The notes: generated by a model not told the origin, from the letters alone. Counted from the first letter of the stretch, positions 34,011 through 42,644 are shown. The stretch is DNA of 64,000 nt from Xylanibacter ruminicola (GCF_900107775.1 NZ_FNRF01000003.1:186001-250000); one strand, 5' to 3'. Program-made: numbers and translations.

Positions 34011-34886
34011 ATGAGACGGTTATTTCTTCCATTCTACCTTATCTTATTAATCATCACATCTTGCGAGCATCCGCTCATCCCCGACCAGGACATGATAGGT
34101 GGCGACGCCGATGGCAATCTGGTTGTTTCGGTATTCCAGATCGAGCAACAGTCGTTTGCAACCCCATTCACGCGTACATCTATTACCGACTACTGTCAGC
34201 GACTCAATTTCGCTGTCTACGATGCGGCGGGCAAGCTCATCAAGCAAGTAAACCAGAAAACAGGCGATGCCAGTTACGGCACGGTAGCCTTCAGGATTGA
34301 TCCTGGTACCTATCAGGTAGTGGTAGTGGGACACAGCAGTAGTGGCAATCCCACCATGACCAATCCGCAGAAGATCCGGTTCGACAACAAGGATGGCTTT
34401 ACCGATACCTTTCTGCATTACGCCTTGATCGAGGTGACCGACGACAAGGAAACCACCATCGATGTCAACCTGCATCGCATCGTGTCGCTCTGCCGGGTAG
34501 TGTTTACCGATGCCATCCCCGAGGGCGTTACGCAGATGCGGTTCCAGTACAAAGGCGGCTCGGGTGCTTTCGATGCAGCCACAGGGCTGGGTTCGGTCAA
34601 CAGCACACAGACCGAGTTTTTCGCGGTCGAGCCTGGCGAGCAGGCTTGCAGTTTCGATCTGTACACCTTTCTGCACGATACCGAGGGCACCCTCCATCTG
34701 CAGGCCACGGCCTACGATGCCAACGATAACATCGTACGCGAACGCGAGTTCGAGGTGCCGCTCAAGCAGCACATGATTACCAAACTCAGCGGTCCGTATT
34801 TCTCGGGTTCCGACGGCTCATCCATCACCATCGTCATCGGTATCAATGCCGAGTGGGAAGGCGAGCAGACCATCGAATTCAACTAA
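34011..34886 (+). CDS. FimB/Mfa2-family fimbrial-type lipoprotein
   Basis: 291 residues. The signal FLPFYLILLIITSC ends in a lipobox. The mature part resembles Mfa2/FimB minor fimbrial subunits: GNLVVSVFQIEQQSFATPFTRTS, LNFAVYDAAGKLIKQVNQ, FRIDPGTYQVVVVGHSS, and DVNLHRIVSLCRVVFTD. Such proteins anchor or terminate fimbriae on the outer membrane. Its place as first gene of an exopolysaccharide export operon is shared by the related gene after it, and suggests a surface role tied to the polymer. No major fimbrillin is in the window. Confidence 0.8.
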   Translation: MRRLFLPFYLILLIITSCEHPLIPDQDMIGGDADGNLVVSVFQIEQQSFATPFTRTSITDYCQRLNFAVYDAAGKLIKQVNQKTGDASYGTVAFRIDPGTYQVVVVGHSSSGNPTMTNPQKIRFDNKDGFTDTFLHYALIEVTDDKETTIDVNLHRIVSLCRVVFTDAIPEGVTQMRFQYKGGSGAFDAATGLGSVNSTQTEFFAVEPGEQACSFDLYTFLHDTEGTLHLQATAYDANDNIVREREFEVPLKQHMITKLSGPYFSGSDGSSITIVIGINAEWEGEQTIEFN

Positions 34887-34923
34887 AAAAAGAACTTCAT
34901 ATAAATATAAACTAGCTTAAAAA

Positions 34924-35817
34924 ATGAAAATTCAATCAATCATGCTGGCAGGAATACTCCTGTTGGCGCAAAGTTGCGGCCATCATGCCGAAGTTGAGAA
35001 CAACCCAGGCGAGGCGAAAGCCCCGGTGCGTGTACATGTCAGTGATTTCGCATTCACCAGCGAGCCTTTTCCTGATGCCCAGACGCGTGCTGATGTAGAT
35101 CCTAATAACTACAAGGGCATTCAGGCCATCGATATAGCCATCTTCGCCGCCGACCAGCAGGTGTACGCCGCCACCCAGTTAAAGGACGTGACTACCACCT
35201 ACACCACCTTTGGCGAGTTTGAGTGCAGCCTGCCCATGGGCACCTATACCATGGTGGCCGTGGCGCGCAATAAGGGCGAGGGCGATGTGTTCACCATCAC
35301 CAGTCCCACGCAGGCCGCCTATACCAGCGACCGTGCTCGCGAAACCTTCTGCTGCACGCAGAATATCACAGTAAGCAGTACCGAGCCCGTAGATATCAGT
35401 CCGGTGATGAGCCGTGTGATGGCCCGTTTTCAGTTGGTGTCAACCGATCAGATGCCATCCAATGCCGCCACCATCCGCACCACCTACGGTGCAGGCAGCA
35501 AAAGCTTCAATCCCACCACCGGCCTGGCCACCGACGATGATGGTTTTACAGTCACCAATACGGCCCATGCCAATACAGCAGGCGTGCTCGATGTGTTCAG
35601 CATCGTGTTCTTAGCGGCCAACGAGGAAACCATGCCGGTAACTGTCGAGGCCCTCGATGCCAACCAGTCGGTGCTCATCAGCAAAACATTGCCTGCGGTA
35701 CACTTCAAACGTAACCAGATTACTAAGGCCACCGGTGCCATGTTCACACCAGGAAGCTCCAGCTTCACGTTCCTGCTCGACACCGACTGGCTGCCCCAAG
35801 AGAATATCACATTTTAA
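34924..35817 (+). CDS. FimB/Mfa2-like lipoprotein, second copy
   Basis: 297 residues. MKIQSIMLAGILLLAQSCG is a lipoprotein signal. The mature part has the same two-domain beta plan as the gene before it (IDIAIFAADQQVYA, CSLPMGTYTMVAVARN, VMSRVMARFQLVSTDQMP, TFLLDTDWLPQE), with moderate divergence. It starts 37 bp after its neighbour and 32 bp before the Wzc gene, so all three are cotranscribed. Probably a surface protein; exact role unknown. Confidence 0.7.
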   Translation: MKIQSIMLAGILLLAQSCGHHAEVENNPGEAKAPVRVHVSDFAFTSEPFPDAQTRADVDPNNYKGIQAIDIAIFAADQQVYAATQLKDVTTTYTTFGEFECSLPMGTYTMVAVARNKGEGDVFTITSPTQAAYTSDRARETFCCTQNITVSSTEPVDISPVMSRVMARFQLVSTDQMPSNAATIRTTYGAGSKSFNPTTGLATDDDGFTVTNTAHANTAGVLDVFSIVFLAANEETMPVTVEALDANQSVLISKTLPAVHFKRNQITKATGAMFTPGSSSFTFLLDTDWLPQENITF

Positions 35818-35849
35818 AATAGCATAATATAATTAAAAACATCCCGTAT

Positions 35850-38366
35850 ATGATTGACGAATCAAAATTGAATGATGAAGGTTTAGGCTCGACCGATCTT
35901 CAGGATGAACAGTCTATGTTTAGTTTCCAGAACCTGTATGCGATGCTGGTGCTCAATTGGCAGTGGTTCCTGCTGTCGTTGTTCATCTGCGTGTGTGGCG
36001 CGCTCATCTACCTGCGCTACGCCACCAAAACCTATCAGGTGTCTGCCAAGATGCTGATTAAGGACGAACAAAAAAGTCGTCGTGGTTCAGCCGATCAGAT
36101 GCTGTCCAACATGCAGGATTTTGGTTTTATGAGTAATTCGGCTGGTGTCGAGAACGAGAAGGAGATTCTGCAGTCGCGTATCTTAGCGCGCGATGCTGTG
36201 ATCGACCTCAAGCTCTACACCCAGTATGTCACGGCTGGTCGCATGGCCAAGCAGCCCGTGTATAACACCCAACCCGTGAGTGTGGATATCGATTCGCTGT
36301 CGCTCAGCCAGTGGGATAAGCAGCTGCTCGATGGCATGAAGTCCATCCAGCTCACCCTCGAGCGCAACGACGGCCAGTATCAGGTAAAGGGCGAAACCCT
36401 CTATAATGGCCAGAGTACGGGCAGTTTCACGCAGGAGCTCAAAAAACTGCCTGCCACCATCCGCACCGACTATGGCGTATTGGCCTTTACCCAGAACGGC
36501 GCTCAGACCATGGAGGAAGGCGAGCGTTATCATATCACCATCCTGCCCCCAATGGTGGTGGCTACGGGCTATGCGCGCTCACTCGCTGTGGCCAATACCT
36601 CTAAGCAGACCTCGATTGTGGAGCTCACGCTCACCGACCTGAATACCCGTCGCGGTCTCGACTATCTGCGCCAGCTGGTCATCTGCTATAACCGCCAGGC
36701 CAATGCCGATAAGAATGAGATTGCCATGAAGACCGAGGAGTTTATCAATGTGCGTTTGCAGAAGATTGATGCCGAACTGGGCTCTACCGAGAGCGCCCTC
36801 GAGAACTATAAGAAGCGCAATGCCGTGACTCAGCTCGAGATGGATGCCACCCAGAGCCTCACCCAGAGCGCACAGTACGAGTCGCAGCTGGCCGAGGTGA
36901 ACACCCAGCTGCACCTGATGGACTATCTGCGCGAGTACGTGGATAACCCCGCCAATCATTATAAGATTATCCCTTCGAACGTAGGTATGGAGGATAACGC
37001 CTCTACCGCACTCATCGCCTCGTATAACCAGGCTGTGCAGGAGCGTAACCGTTTGCTCAAGACAGTGAGCGAGCAGGCCCCACAGGTACAGACCCTCACC
37101 GCTACACTCGACGATCTGCAGCCCTCTATCCGTACTGCCCTGTTGCAGGCACGCCGCTCGGTGGATATCCAGCGCCAGGGCTTGCAGCGCCAGCTGGCCA
37201 AATATGCCGGTCGTATTGGTAGCACCCCCGAGCAGGAGCGTGTGCTCACCCAGATTGGTCGCCAGCAGGAGGTAAAATCAGGCCTGTATCTGCTGCTGTT
37301 GCAGAAGCGCGAGGAGAACTCTATCTCGCTGGCTGCCACGGCTGATAAGGGTAAACTTATCGACGAGCCTCTGGCCCTAGGGCAGGTAAGCCCCAAGAAT
37401 GCGGTTATCCTGTTGGTTGCTGTCGTTCTAGGCTTAGGCATACCTTTCGGTATCATTCTGCTCATCCAGCTACTCAGCTATCGCCTCGAAGGTCACACCG
37501 ACCTGCAGCGCCTCACCAAACTGCCCATCGTGGCCGATGTGCCTGTGGCCAGCGAGTCGGTCAAGACTGCTGCCGGCATTGTGGTCAAGGCCAATAAGAA
37601 CGACCAGATTGATGAGATATTCCGCTCGATGCGTACCAATATCCAGTTTATGATGAAGGAGAACGATCAGGTCATCCTCTTTACGTCAAGTACCTCGGGC
37701 GAGGGTAAAACCTTCCTCGCAGCCAACCTGGCGGTATCGTTCGCCCTGCTGGGTAAAAAGGTAGTGCTCTGCGGTCTCGATATCCGCAAGCCTGCTCTGG
37801 GCCGCCTGTTCGGCGTGAAGGACCGCACCCTTGGTGTCAGCCAGCTGCTGGTAAAGGATAGCGTTACCATGGATGATGTGCGTAACACCATCTGCCCATC
37901 TGGTGTGAACGAGAATCTGCATCTGCTGTTGGCCGGACCTACACCGCCAAACCCCGCCGAGCTGTTGGCCCGTAAGAACATGCAGCAGGTAGTAGAGCTG
38001 CTCAAGCAGCAGTACGACTATGTGATTATGGATACCGCTCCAGTAGGTCTGGTTACCGATACCCTGCAGATTGCCCGTTTCAGTAATGTCAACTGCTATG
38101 TATGCCGCGCCGACTACACCCCGAAGAGCAATATCGGCATTGTGAACACGCTGGTAGCCGAGCAGAAGCTCAGCAACACCTGCATCATCCTGAACGGCGT
38201 GGATATGTCGAAGAAAAAGAACGGCTACTACTATGGCTACGGCAAGTATGGCAAGTACGGCCGCTACGGCCATGCCTCTTACGGCAACTATGGCAATTAC
38301 GGCACCTACGGCAACTACGCCGAGTCTCATTACTCTAATAAGAATGATGACAGTATCAAGCAGTAA
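35850..38366 (+). CDS. Polysaccharide co-polymerase and tyrosine autokinase (Wzc-like)
   Basis: 838 residues. Two membrane helices (about 32-52 and 513-535) border a periplasmic Wzz-type region with coiled coils. The cytoplasmic BY-kinase domain has Walker A SSTSGEGKTFLAAN (about 613), Walker A' VLCGLDIRKP and Walker B YDYVIMDTAPVG. The C-terminus from about 790 is a tyrosine-rich tail, YGKYGKYGRYGHASYGNYGN and on, with over a dozen Tyr as autophosphorylation sites. The protein controls chain length and export of exopolysaccharide together with Wza (38891) and the later Wzx/Wzy genes. Confidence 0.95.
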   Translation: MIDESKLNDEGLGSTDLQDEQSMFSFQNLYAMLVLNWQWFLLSLFICVCGALIYLRYATKTYQVSAKMLIKDEQKSRRGSADQMLSNMQDFGFMSNSAGVENEKEILQSRILARDAVIDLKLYTQYVTAGRMAKQPVYNTQPVSVDIDSLSLSQWDKQLLDGMKSIQLTLERNDGQYQVKGETLYNGQSTGSFTQELKKLPATIRTDYGVLAFTQNGAQTMEEGERYHITILPPMVVATGYARSLAVANTSKQTSIVELTLTDLNTRRGLDYLRQLVICYNRQANADKNEIAMKTEEFINVRLQKIDAELGSTESALENYKKRNAVTQLEMDATQSLTQSAQYESQLAEVNTQLHLMDYLREYVDNPANHYKIIPSNVGMEDNASTALIASYNQAVQERNRLLKTVSEQAPQVQTLTATLDDLQPSIRTALLQARRSVDIQRQGLQRQLAKYAGRIGSTPEQERVLTQIGRQQEVKSGLYLLLLQKREENSISLAATADKGKLIDEPLALGQVSPKNAVILLVAVVLGLGIPFGIILLIQLLSYRLEGHTDLQRLTKLPIVADVPVASESVKTAAGIVVKANKNDQIDEIFRSMRTNIQFMMKENDQVILFTSSTSGEGKTFLAANLAVSFALLGKKVVLCGLDIRKPALGRLFGVKDRTLGVSQLLVKDSVTMDDVRNTICPSGVNENLHLLLAGPTPPNPAELLARKNMQQVVELLKQQYDYVIMDTAPVGLVTDTLQIARFSNVNCYVCRADYTPKSNIGIVNTLVAEQKLSNTCIILNGVDMSKKKNGYYYGYGKYGKYGRYGHASYGNYGNYGTYGNYAESHYSNKNDDSIKQ

Positions 38367-38414
38367 TGTTCAATGTTCAATGTTCAATGGTCAATGTTTA
38401 ATGTTCAATGGTTA
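38366..38414. repeat. TTCAATG heptamer array that includes a start codon
   Basis: At least six units: TTCAATG, TTCAATG, TTCAATG, GTCAATG, TTTAATG, TTCAATG. The last unit contains the ATG at 38408 used by the HAD gene. Confidence 0.9.
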
Positions 38415-38842
38415 TAGCAGTAGATTTTGATGGTACGATTGTAACCCATAAGTACCCTGAGATAGGCGAGGAGATACCTTTCGCCATCGATACCCTGAAG
38501 ATGCTCCGCCAGGATGGCCACCGACTCATTCTGTGGTCGGTGCGCGAGGGCCGTTTGCTTAAGGAGGCTGTAGACTATTGTCGCCAGCGCGGCTTGGAGT
38601 TCTATGCCGTGAATCGCGACTACCCCGAGGAAACCACCGAGAGCAATCCCCATTTTTCGCGCAAGCTCAAGGTCGATCTGTTTATCGACGATCGCAACCT
38701 GGGAGGCCTGCCCGATTGGGGCACCATCTATCAGATGATTAAGCACCACCAGTCGTGGCACGATGTGGTAGATGATATGGCCGCCCAGTCGTCCATCCAC
38801 CACTCCCTCCCCCCCAAGAAAAAACACTGGTGGCAATTCTAG
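38408..38842 (+). CDS. Small HAD-superfamily protein (BT0820-like)
   Basis: 144 residues. VIAVDFDGTIVTHKYPEIGE carries HAD motif I (DFDGT), ILWSVREGR motif II and KVDLFIDDRNLGG the final acidic motif. It is similar in plan to small cap-less Bacteroides HAD hydrolases. Its ATG belongs to the last heptamer of the preceding array. It sits between the Wzc and Wza genes; a phosphatase acting on sugar phosphates of the polymer is possible but unproven. Confidence 0.8.
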   Translation: MVIAVDFDGTIVTHKYPEIGEEIPFAIDTLKMLRQDGHRLILWSVREGRLLKEAVDYCRQRGLEFYAVNRDYPEETTESNPHFSRKLKVDLFIDDRNLGGLPDWGTIYQMIKHHQSWHDVVDDMAAQSSIHHSLPPKKKHWWQF

Positions 38843-38846
38843 AAAA

Positions 38847-38877
38847 ATGTTCAATGTTCAATGCTCAATGTTCAATT
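38847..38877. repeat. TTCAATG heptamer array
   Basis: TTCAATG, TTCAATG, CTCAATG, TTCAATT fill the gap between the HAD gene and wza. Confidence 0.85.
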
Positions 38878-38890
38878 AAAAATTAGCAAA

Positions 38891-39691
38891 ATGAAAAAAA
38901 TTCAATTCTTAAATTTTTTAATTTTGTCAGCAGTTCTGTTACTCTGTTCCTGCGGAACAGTGAAAAACGTTGCTTATCTCCAGAACAGCGACAGTATTAA
39001 CTTCGACAAGTCACGATTCTTGTACGATGCCCGCATCATGCCCAAGGATCAGCTCACCATATCGGTCAATACCACTACTTCCGATGCTTCGATACCCTTC
39101 AACCTGCTGTTGCAGAGTGAGTACACACAAGGACGTGCTGTGTCAAGTGGCAGTGGTACACTGATGCCCTATTTGGTAGATAACGATGGCTATATCAATT
39201 ATCCTATTATTGGTAAGCTGCATGTCAGTGGCCTCACCAAGTCGGAGTGCGAGCAACTCATTGCTGAGAAAATCCGCCCCTATATGGCCGAGACCGAGAA
39301 TCCCATTGTCACCGTTCGCATGTCGAGCTATTCAGTATCGGTATTAGGCGAGGTGAACGCTCCTGGTAGTTACCAGGTATCACGCGAAAAGATTTCTATC
39401 TTCGAGGCGTTGGCACAGGCTGGCGACCTCACCATCTATGGTGTACGCGATAAGGTAAAGCTCATTCGTGAGGATGCCACAGGCAAAAAGCAGATTGTAA
39501 CGTTGAATTTGAATGATGCCAACATCATCAATTCACCTTATTATTATCTGCAGCAGAACGATATTGTGTATGTAGAGCCCAACAACGTCAAGGCCCAGAA
39601 CTCAAAGATTGGTCAAACCACCACGCTTTGGTTCTCTGCTACCAGTATCCTCATCTCACTCACTACGCTTCTGATAAATATCTTTAGATAA
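38891..39691 (+). CDS. Polysaccharide export outer-membrane lipoprotein (Wza-like)
   Basis: 266 residues from the ATG at 38891; upstream in-frame codons come from a repeat. The signal ends in LLLCSCG (lipobox). It has the Poly_export domain with IMPKDQLTISVNT and a SLBB domain with SVLGEVNAPGSYQVSREKIS, and a C-terminal membrane-spanning helix (LWFSATSILISLTTLLI). It forms the outer-membrane channel for the polymer and works with the Wzc protein encoded upstream. Confidence 0.93.
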   Translation: MKKIQFLNFLILSAVLLLCSCGTVKNVAYLQNSDSINFDKSRFLYDARIMPKDQLTISVNTTTSDASIPFNLLLQSEYTQGRAVSSGSGTLMPYLVDNDGYINYPIIGKLHVSGLTKSECEQLIAEKIRPYMAETENPIVTVRMSSYSVSVLGEVNAPGSYQVSREKISIFEALAQAGDLTIYGVRDKVKLIREDATGKKQIVTLNLNDANIINSPYYYLQQNDIVYVEPNNVKAQNSKIGQTTTLWFSATSILISLTTLLINIFR

Positions 39692-39704
39692 AGTTCCAAG
39701 CCCC

Positions 39705-39872
39705 ATGAAAAAACACCATCATCACGAGCCGGACGATGCCAGCCTGTTCAAACAGCGCAGCTTGTCCCAGATCCAGTTTAAGAAAACCCTCGAGAAGGTC
39801 CTAAAAATCAGCCTCTTCATCATCGCCCTCCTCATGCTCGCCGCCGTCATCTTCGTCTACACCATCGGCTAG
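39705..39872 (+). CDS. 55-residue single-pass membrane protein after wza
   Basis: ATG at 39705, 13 bp after the wza stop, TAG at 39870-39872. It reads MKKHHHHEPDDASLFKQRSL, then a charged linker and one hydrophobic helix (ISLFIIALLMLAAVIFVYTI). The N-terminal HHHH plus EPDD could bind metal. Codon use and spacing match the operon, so I think it is real. Possibly an accessory subunit of the export machine. Nothing further is known from the sequence. Confidence 0.65.
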   Translation: MKKHHHHEPDDASLFKQRSLSQIQFKKTLEKVLKISLFIIALLMLAAVIFVYTIG

Positions 39873-39877
39873 CAGCA

Positions 39878-40033
39878 TTCCCCGCTCGCTAGAGCGCTCG
39901 CTCCACCCACCCTCGCTCTTTGGAAGTTCTTGCGTCCCTTCGGTAGCAAGCGGCAAAGCCGAGTTCTCGCCCCCAGCCGCGCGGCATCACCCCTAGGTGT
40001 TTTCAGGTATTAGATAAAGTTCGCATTCGCTCA
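39878..40033. repeat. Long direct repeat, left copy, before the AAA-ATPase gene
   Basis: Shares CGCTCGCT(A/G)GAGCGCTCG, CTCCACCCACCCTCGCTCTT, CGCCCCCAGCCGCGCGGCAT, CACCCCTAGGTGTTTT and ATTAGATAAAGTTCGCATTC with 41634-41757. It has an extra 40 bp in its middle (39924-39966), including CTTGCGTCCCTTCGGTAGC, that is also found inverted in the GH31 gene. Confidence 0.9.
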
Positions 40034-40047
40034 CATAAATAAAAATT

Positions 40048-41628
40048 ATGAAAGCAAGACGATACCCACTTGGCCTACAGACATTCTCTGGCATCATCCA
40101 GGGAGGCTATGTCTATGTAGATAAGACAGATTTAGTTTGGGAGCTAGCCCAATATTCTAAATACGTCTTTATGAGTCGTCCTCGCCGTTTTGGAAAGTCG
40201 CTACTCACCTCTACCATCGAATCATATTTCCTTGGCGAAAAACAACTTTTCGAAGGACTCAAAATCATGAGTCTTGAGAACGATTGGGAGCAGCACCCCG
40301 TCTTGCATTTCGATCTGAGCGGCTGCAAACACCTGCCTGTAAAAGGCGTGAAAGACGAGTTGCTCCGACTGTTGAGCAAGTTTGAAGAGCAGTATGGTAC
40401 AAACCCAGTAGAAACCACACCAGGCATGAAGCTGGCTGGTTTGATTGAACGCGCTTTTACTCAAACAGGCAAGCAGGTAGTAGTACTTATCGACGAATAT
40501 GATGCACCATTGCTTGATGTGCTGCATGATGAAACCGCATTAGCGGCTGTGCGCGAGGTGATGCAGGAGTTTTACCAGCGTCTTAAGATGCAGGAGCCAT
40601 ATATCAGGTTCTGTTTCATCACTGGCATTACCAAGTTCTCACAGCTGAGTATCTTCTCTACTATCAACAACCTTACTAATGTAACCATGGATGCCAAGTT
40701 TGGTACCATCTGTGGTATTACCGAACAGGAATTAGTAACAGCGTTGAAAACAGATGTAGAGATGCTGGCAGCTAAGTATGAGATATCGTTCGAGGAGATG
40801 CAGCAGAAGCTGAAGTTGCAGTATGATGGCTACTGTTTTACCGAGAAATCAGAGGATATATATAATCCATATAGCCTACTGAAGGCATTCCAACAGCAAA
40901 AGGTGGCCAGTTACTGGTTTGAGAGCGGCACGCCAACGTTCCTGATACGCCAGCTGCTACATTTTGGTACAGATATCACGTCGCTCGACAAGTTGGAAGT
41001 ACCGGCTATTGCATTCGATCAACCCACCGAGGCAATGAGTTCGGCCCTACCGTTACTGTATCAGAGTGGTTATCTCACCATTAAGGATTACGACCGTGAG
41101 TCGGATATCTACACCTTGTCAATCCCCAATCAAGAGGTTCGTATAGGCTATGCCGATGGTCTGCTGCCAGTTTATACAGGTTTGGTTGGAGGTGAAGTTC
41201 AGGCAGGTTTTGCTTTGAAGTTCTGGCGAGCATTGAAACAGGCCGATGTAGACCTGGCCATGCGCGAGATGCAGGCATATATGGCAGCTATACCATATGT
41301 AGAAGGGTTTAAGAAGAAACTGGCTGAGGCAGCCAATGCCGAGGGGTTTTACGAATATACCATGTATCTGATATTCTCGATGTTGAATGTGTATGTTCGT
41401 ACTCAGGTAAAATGTGCTGGTGGCCGTGTTGACATGGTAGTCACAATGCCCGATACAATATACGTTTTCGAGTTGAAGGTAAATGGTACGGCCCAGGAGG
41501 CTCTTGCTCAGATTGACGACAACTCTTACGCCATCCCATACCAAACCGATGCCCGTAAGATAGTAAAGGTTGGAGTAAAGTTCAACCCAACATCAAGAGT
41601 TCCCGAGTCTTGGGTAGTGTCATTTTAA
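40048..41628 (+). CDS. AAA-ATPase-like / PD-(D/E)XK nuclease family protein
   Basis: 526 residues. N-terminal AAA-ATPase_like domain with PLGLQTFSGIIQGGYVYVDK, Walker A RPRRFGKSLLTS (about 48-59) and Walker B VVLIDEYDAPLLD. C-terminal PDDEXK_9 domain with GGRVDMVV and VFELKVNG, the nuclease signature. This family is present in dozens of copies in many Bacteroides and Prevotella genomes and its function is unsettled; nuclease-linked mobile or defence roles have been considered. The gene is framed by direct repeats (39878-40033 and 41634-41757), which suggests it moves or is copied as a unit. Confidence 0.92.
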   Translation: MKARRYPLGLQTFSGIIQGGYVYVDKTDLVWELAQYSKYVFMSRPRRFGKSLLTSTIESYFLGEKQLFEGLKIMSLENDWEQHPVLHFDLSGCKHLPVKGVKDELLRLLSKFEEQYGTNPVETTPGMKLAGLIERAFTQTGKQVVVLIDEYDAPLLDVLHDETALAAVREVMQEFYQRLKMQEPYIRFCFITGITKFSQLSIFSTINNLTNVTMDAKFGTICGITEQELVTALKTDVEMLAAKYEISFEEMQQKLKLQYDGYCFTEKSEDIYNPYSLLKAFQQQKVASYWFESGTPTFLIRQLLHFGTDITSLDKLEVPAIAFDQPTEAMSSALPLLYQSGYLTIKDYDRESDIYTLSIPNQEVRIGYADGLLPVYTGLVGGEVQAGFALKFWRALKQADVDLAMREMQAYMAAIPYVEGFKKKLAEAANAEGFYEYTMYLIFSMLNVYVRTQVKCAGGRVDMVVTMPDTIYVFELKVNGTAQEALAQIDDNSYAIPYQTDARKIVKVGVKFNPTSRVPESWVVSF

Positions 41629-41633
41629 ATAAT

Positions 41634-41757
41634 CCCCCGCTCGCTGGAGCGCTCGCTCCACCCACCCTCGCTCTTTGGGGGCTGCTCGCCCCCAGCCGCG
41701 CGGCATCACCCCTAGGTGTTTTAGCATGGTATTAGATAAAGTTCGCATTCGCTCACT
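41634..41757. repeat. Long direct repeat, right copy, after the AAA-ATPase gene
   Basis: About 124 bp that match the left copy except for the 40-bp insert and a short AGCATG difference. It begins 6 bp after the stop. Confidence 0.9.
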
Positions 41758-42044
41758 GGCAGCTGCCATAGAACCTGTCCCCACGACAGGTTTGAGTAAT
41801 AAAGGCCGAAGTCCCGGCCTGCCAAAAAAGTAGGAGGGATTTGCGGTTTTCCCAAATCTTGACTTTGCATCCTTCCCTTGGGGGAAGGCCTTGGTAGGGG
41901 GAGTGCTTCTTTGCTTCTTTCTTCGCGCCGAAGAAAGGAAGTGACGCGAGATATTAATTATAAGTATATATTATATAATAAGGTGTCAGGGACCTGTCCC
42001 TGTGTCAGAACAGATCCCTGAGTTAGGTTAGATGTCAGAAGCTG
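41758..42044. repeat. Non-coding stretch of palindromic repeats
   Basis: Holds GAACCTGTCCCCACGACAGG (41771-41790), an inverted repeat CTTCTTTCTTCG/CGAAGAAAGGAAG (41918-41942), a CCTTCCC/GGGGGAAGG dyad near 41872-41888, and the GGGACCTGTCCC and GGAACCTGTCCCC palindromes at 41983-42070. No gene is visible. The last palindrome extends into the amidase 3' end. Confidence 0.7.
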
Positions 42045-42488
42045 TCAGGAACCTGTCCCCTGGCAGGGGAGCGAGAAGTAATCTCGATACTCCTGACAAT
42101 CAAAAGACGGACAGTCTTTATGAACCCCTTCAAGTTCACAATGCCCGAGAATCTCGGCCTGAGGATAATCTTCCTTGAGGCTTCGCAATAAGGCAATCAG
42201 CGCTGCACGCTGCTCCGGCGTACGAGTATCAGCCGCCTGACCGCGCTCGTTAAGCCCCCCTTCATAGCAGATGCCAATAGAGTGCGTATTGTAATGCCGG
42301 GCATGCATGCCCACAAGACTCTCATCACGCGTTTGATACAGATGTCCATCACGCTCAATGTAATAGTGGTAACCAATACCCTTGTTGCCAAACCGGGCAT
42401 TATGACAAGCCCTGAGCATGTCGACGGTGAAACGCCTGTTGCAGCGCGTGGCACTGCAGTGAATAACAATTAAGTTTACTGTGCGCAT
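42045..42488 (-). CDS. N-acetylmuramoyl-L-alanine amidase
   Basis: 147 residues. Amidase_2 fold with the metal ligands in VIHCSATRCNRRF, GYHYYIERDGHLYQTR and HCELEGVHKDCPSFD. These enzymes cut the bond between N-acetylmuramic acid and the peptide stem. In Bacteroidales, a copy of this size usually stands next to an HU-like gene and a 'smalltalk' peptide gene, as here. The last residues (LPCQGTGS) and stop come from a GGGACAGG-type repeat. It overlaps the smalltalk gene by 13 bp. Confidence 0.9.
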   Translation of the reverse strand: MRTVNLIVIHCSATRCNRRFTVDMLRACHNARFGNKGIGYHYYIERDGHLYQTRDESLVGMHARHYNTHSIGICYEGGLNERGQAADTRTPEQRAALIALLRSLKEDYPQAEILGHCELEGVHKDCPSFDCQEYRDYFSLPCQGTGS

Positions 42489-42580
42489 GACTGAACGGCT
42501 AATGATCCGAGAACTGCAGTAATAACTGTTGCGATAAATTTAAGGACCTTAGCAACATTGGTCCAATTAACTTTCTTCAT
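42476..42580 (-). CDS. Smalltalk protein (34 residues)
   Basis: ATG at 42580, TAA at 42476-42478. It reads MKKVNWTNVAKVLKFIATVI and ends TAVLGSLAVQSCAQ: a charged start, one hydrophobic helix and a short tail. Peptides of this look, named smalltalk, are widespread in Bacteroidales beside HU-like and amidase genes. Their function is unknown; the single hydrophobic helix suggests a membrane peptide. The overlap with the amidase start points to coupled translation. Confidence 0.8.
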   Translation of the reverse strand: MKKVNWTNVAKVLKFIATVITAVLGSLAVQSCAQ

Positions 42581-42644
42581 AAAGGTTATAAATTAGAATT
42601 TAAATTGGGGGTTTAGCAACGGACTACAGGACTAAGGGATATAA

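Noticed and set aside
12632..38877. Heptamer arrays as a CRISPR
   Set aside because: Units are 7 bp with no spacers, and no cas genes are present.
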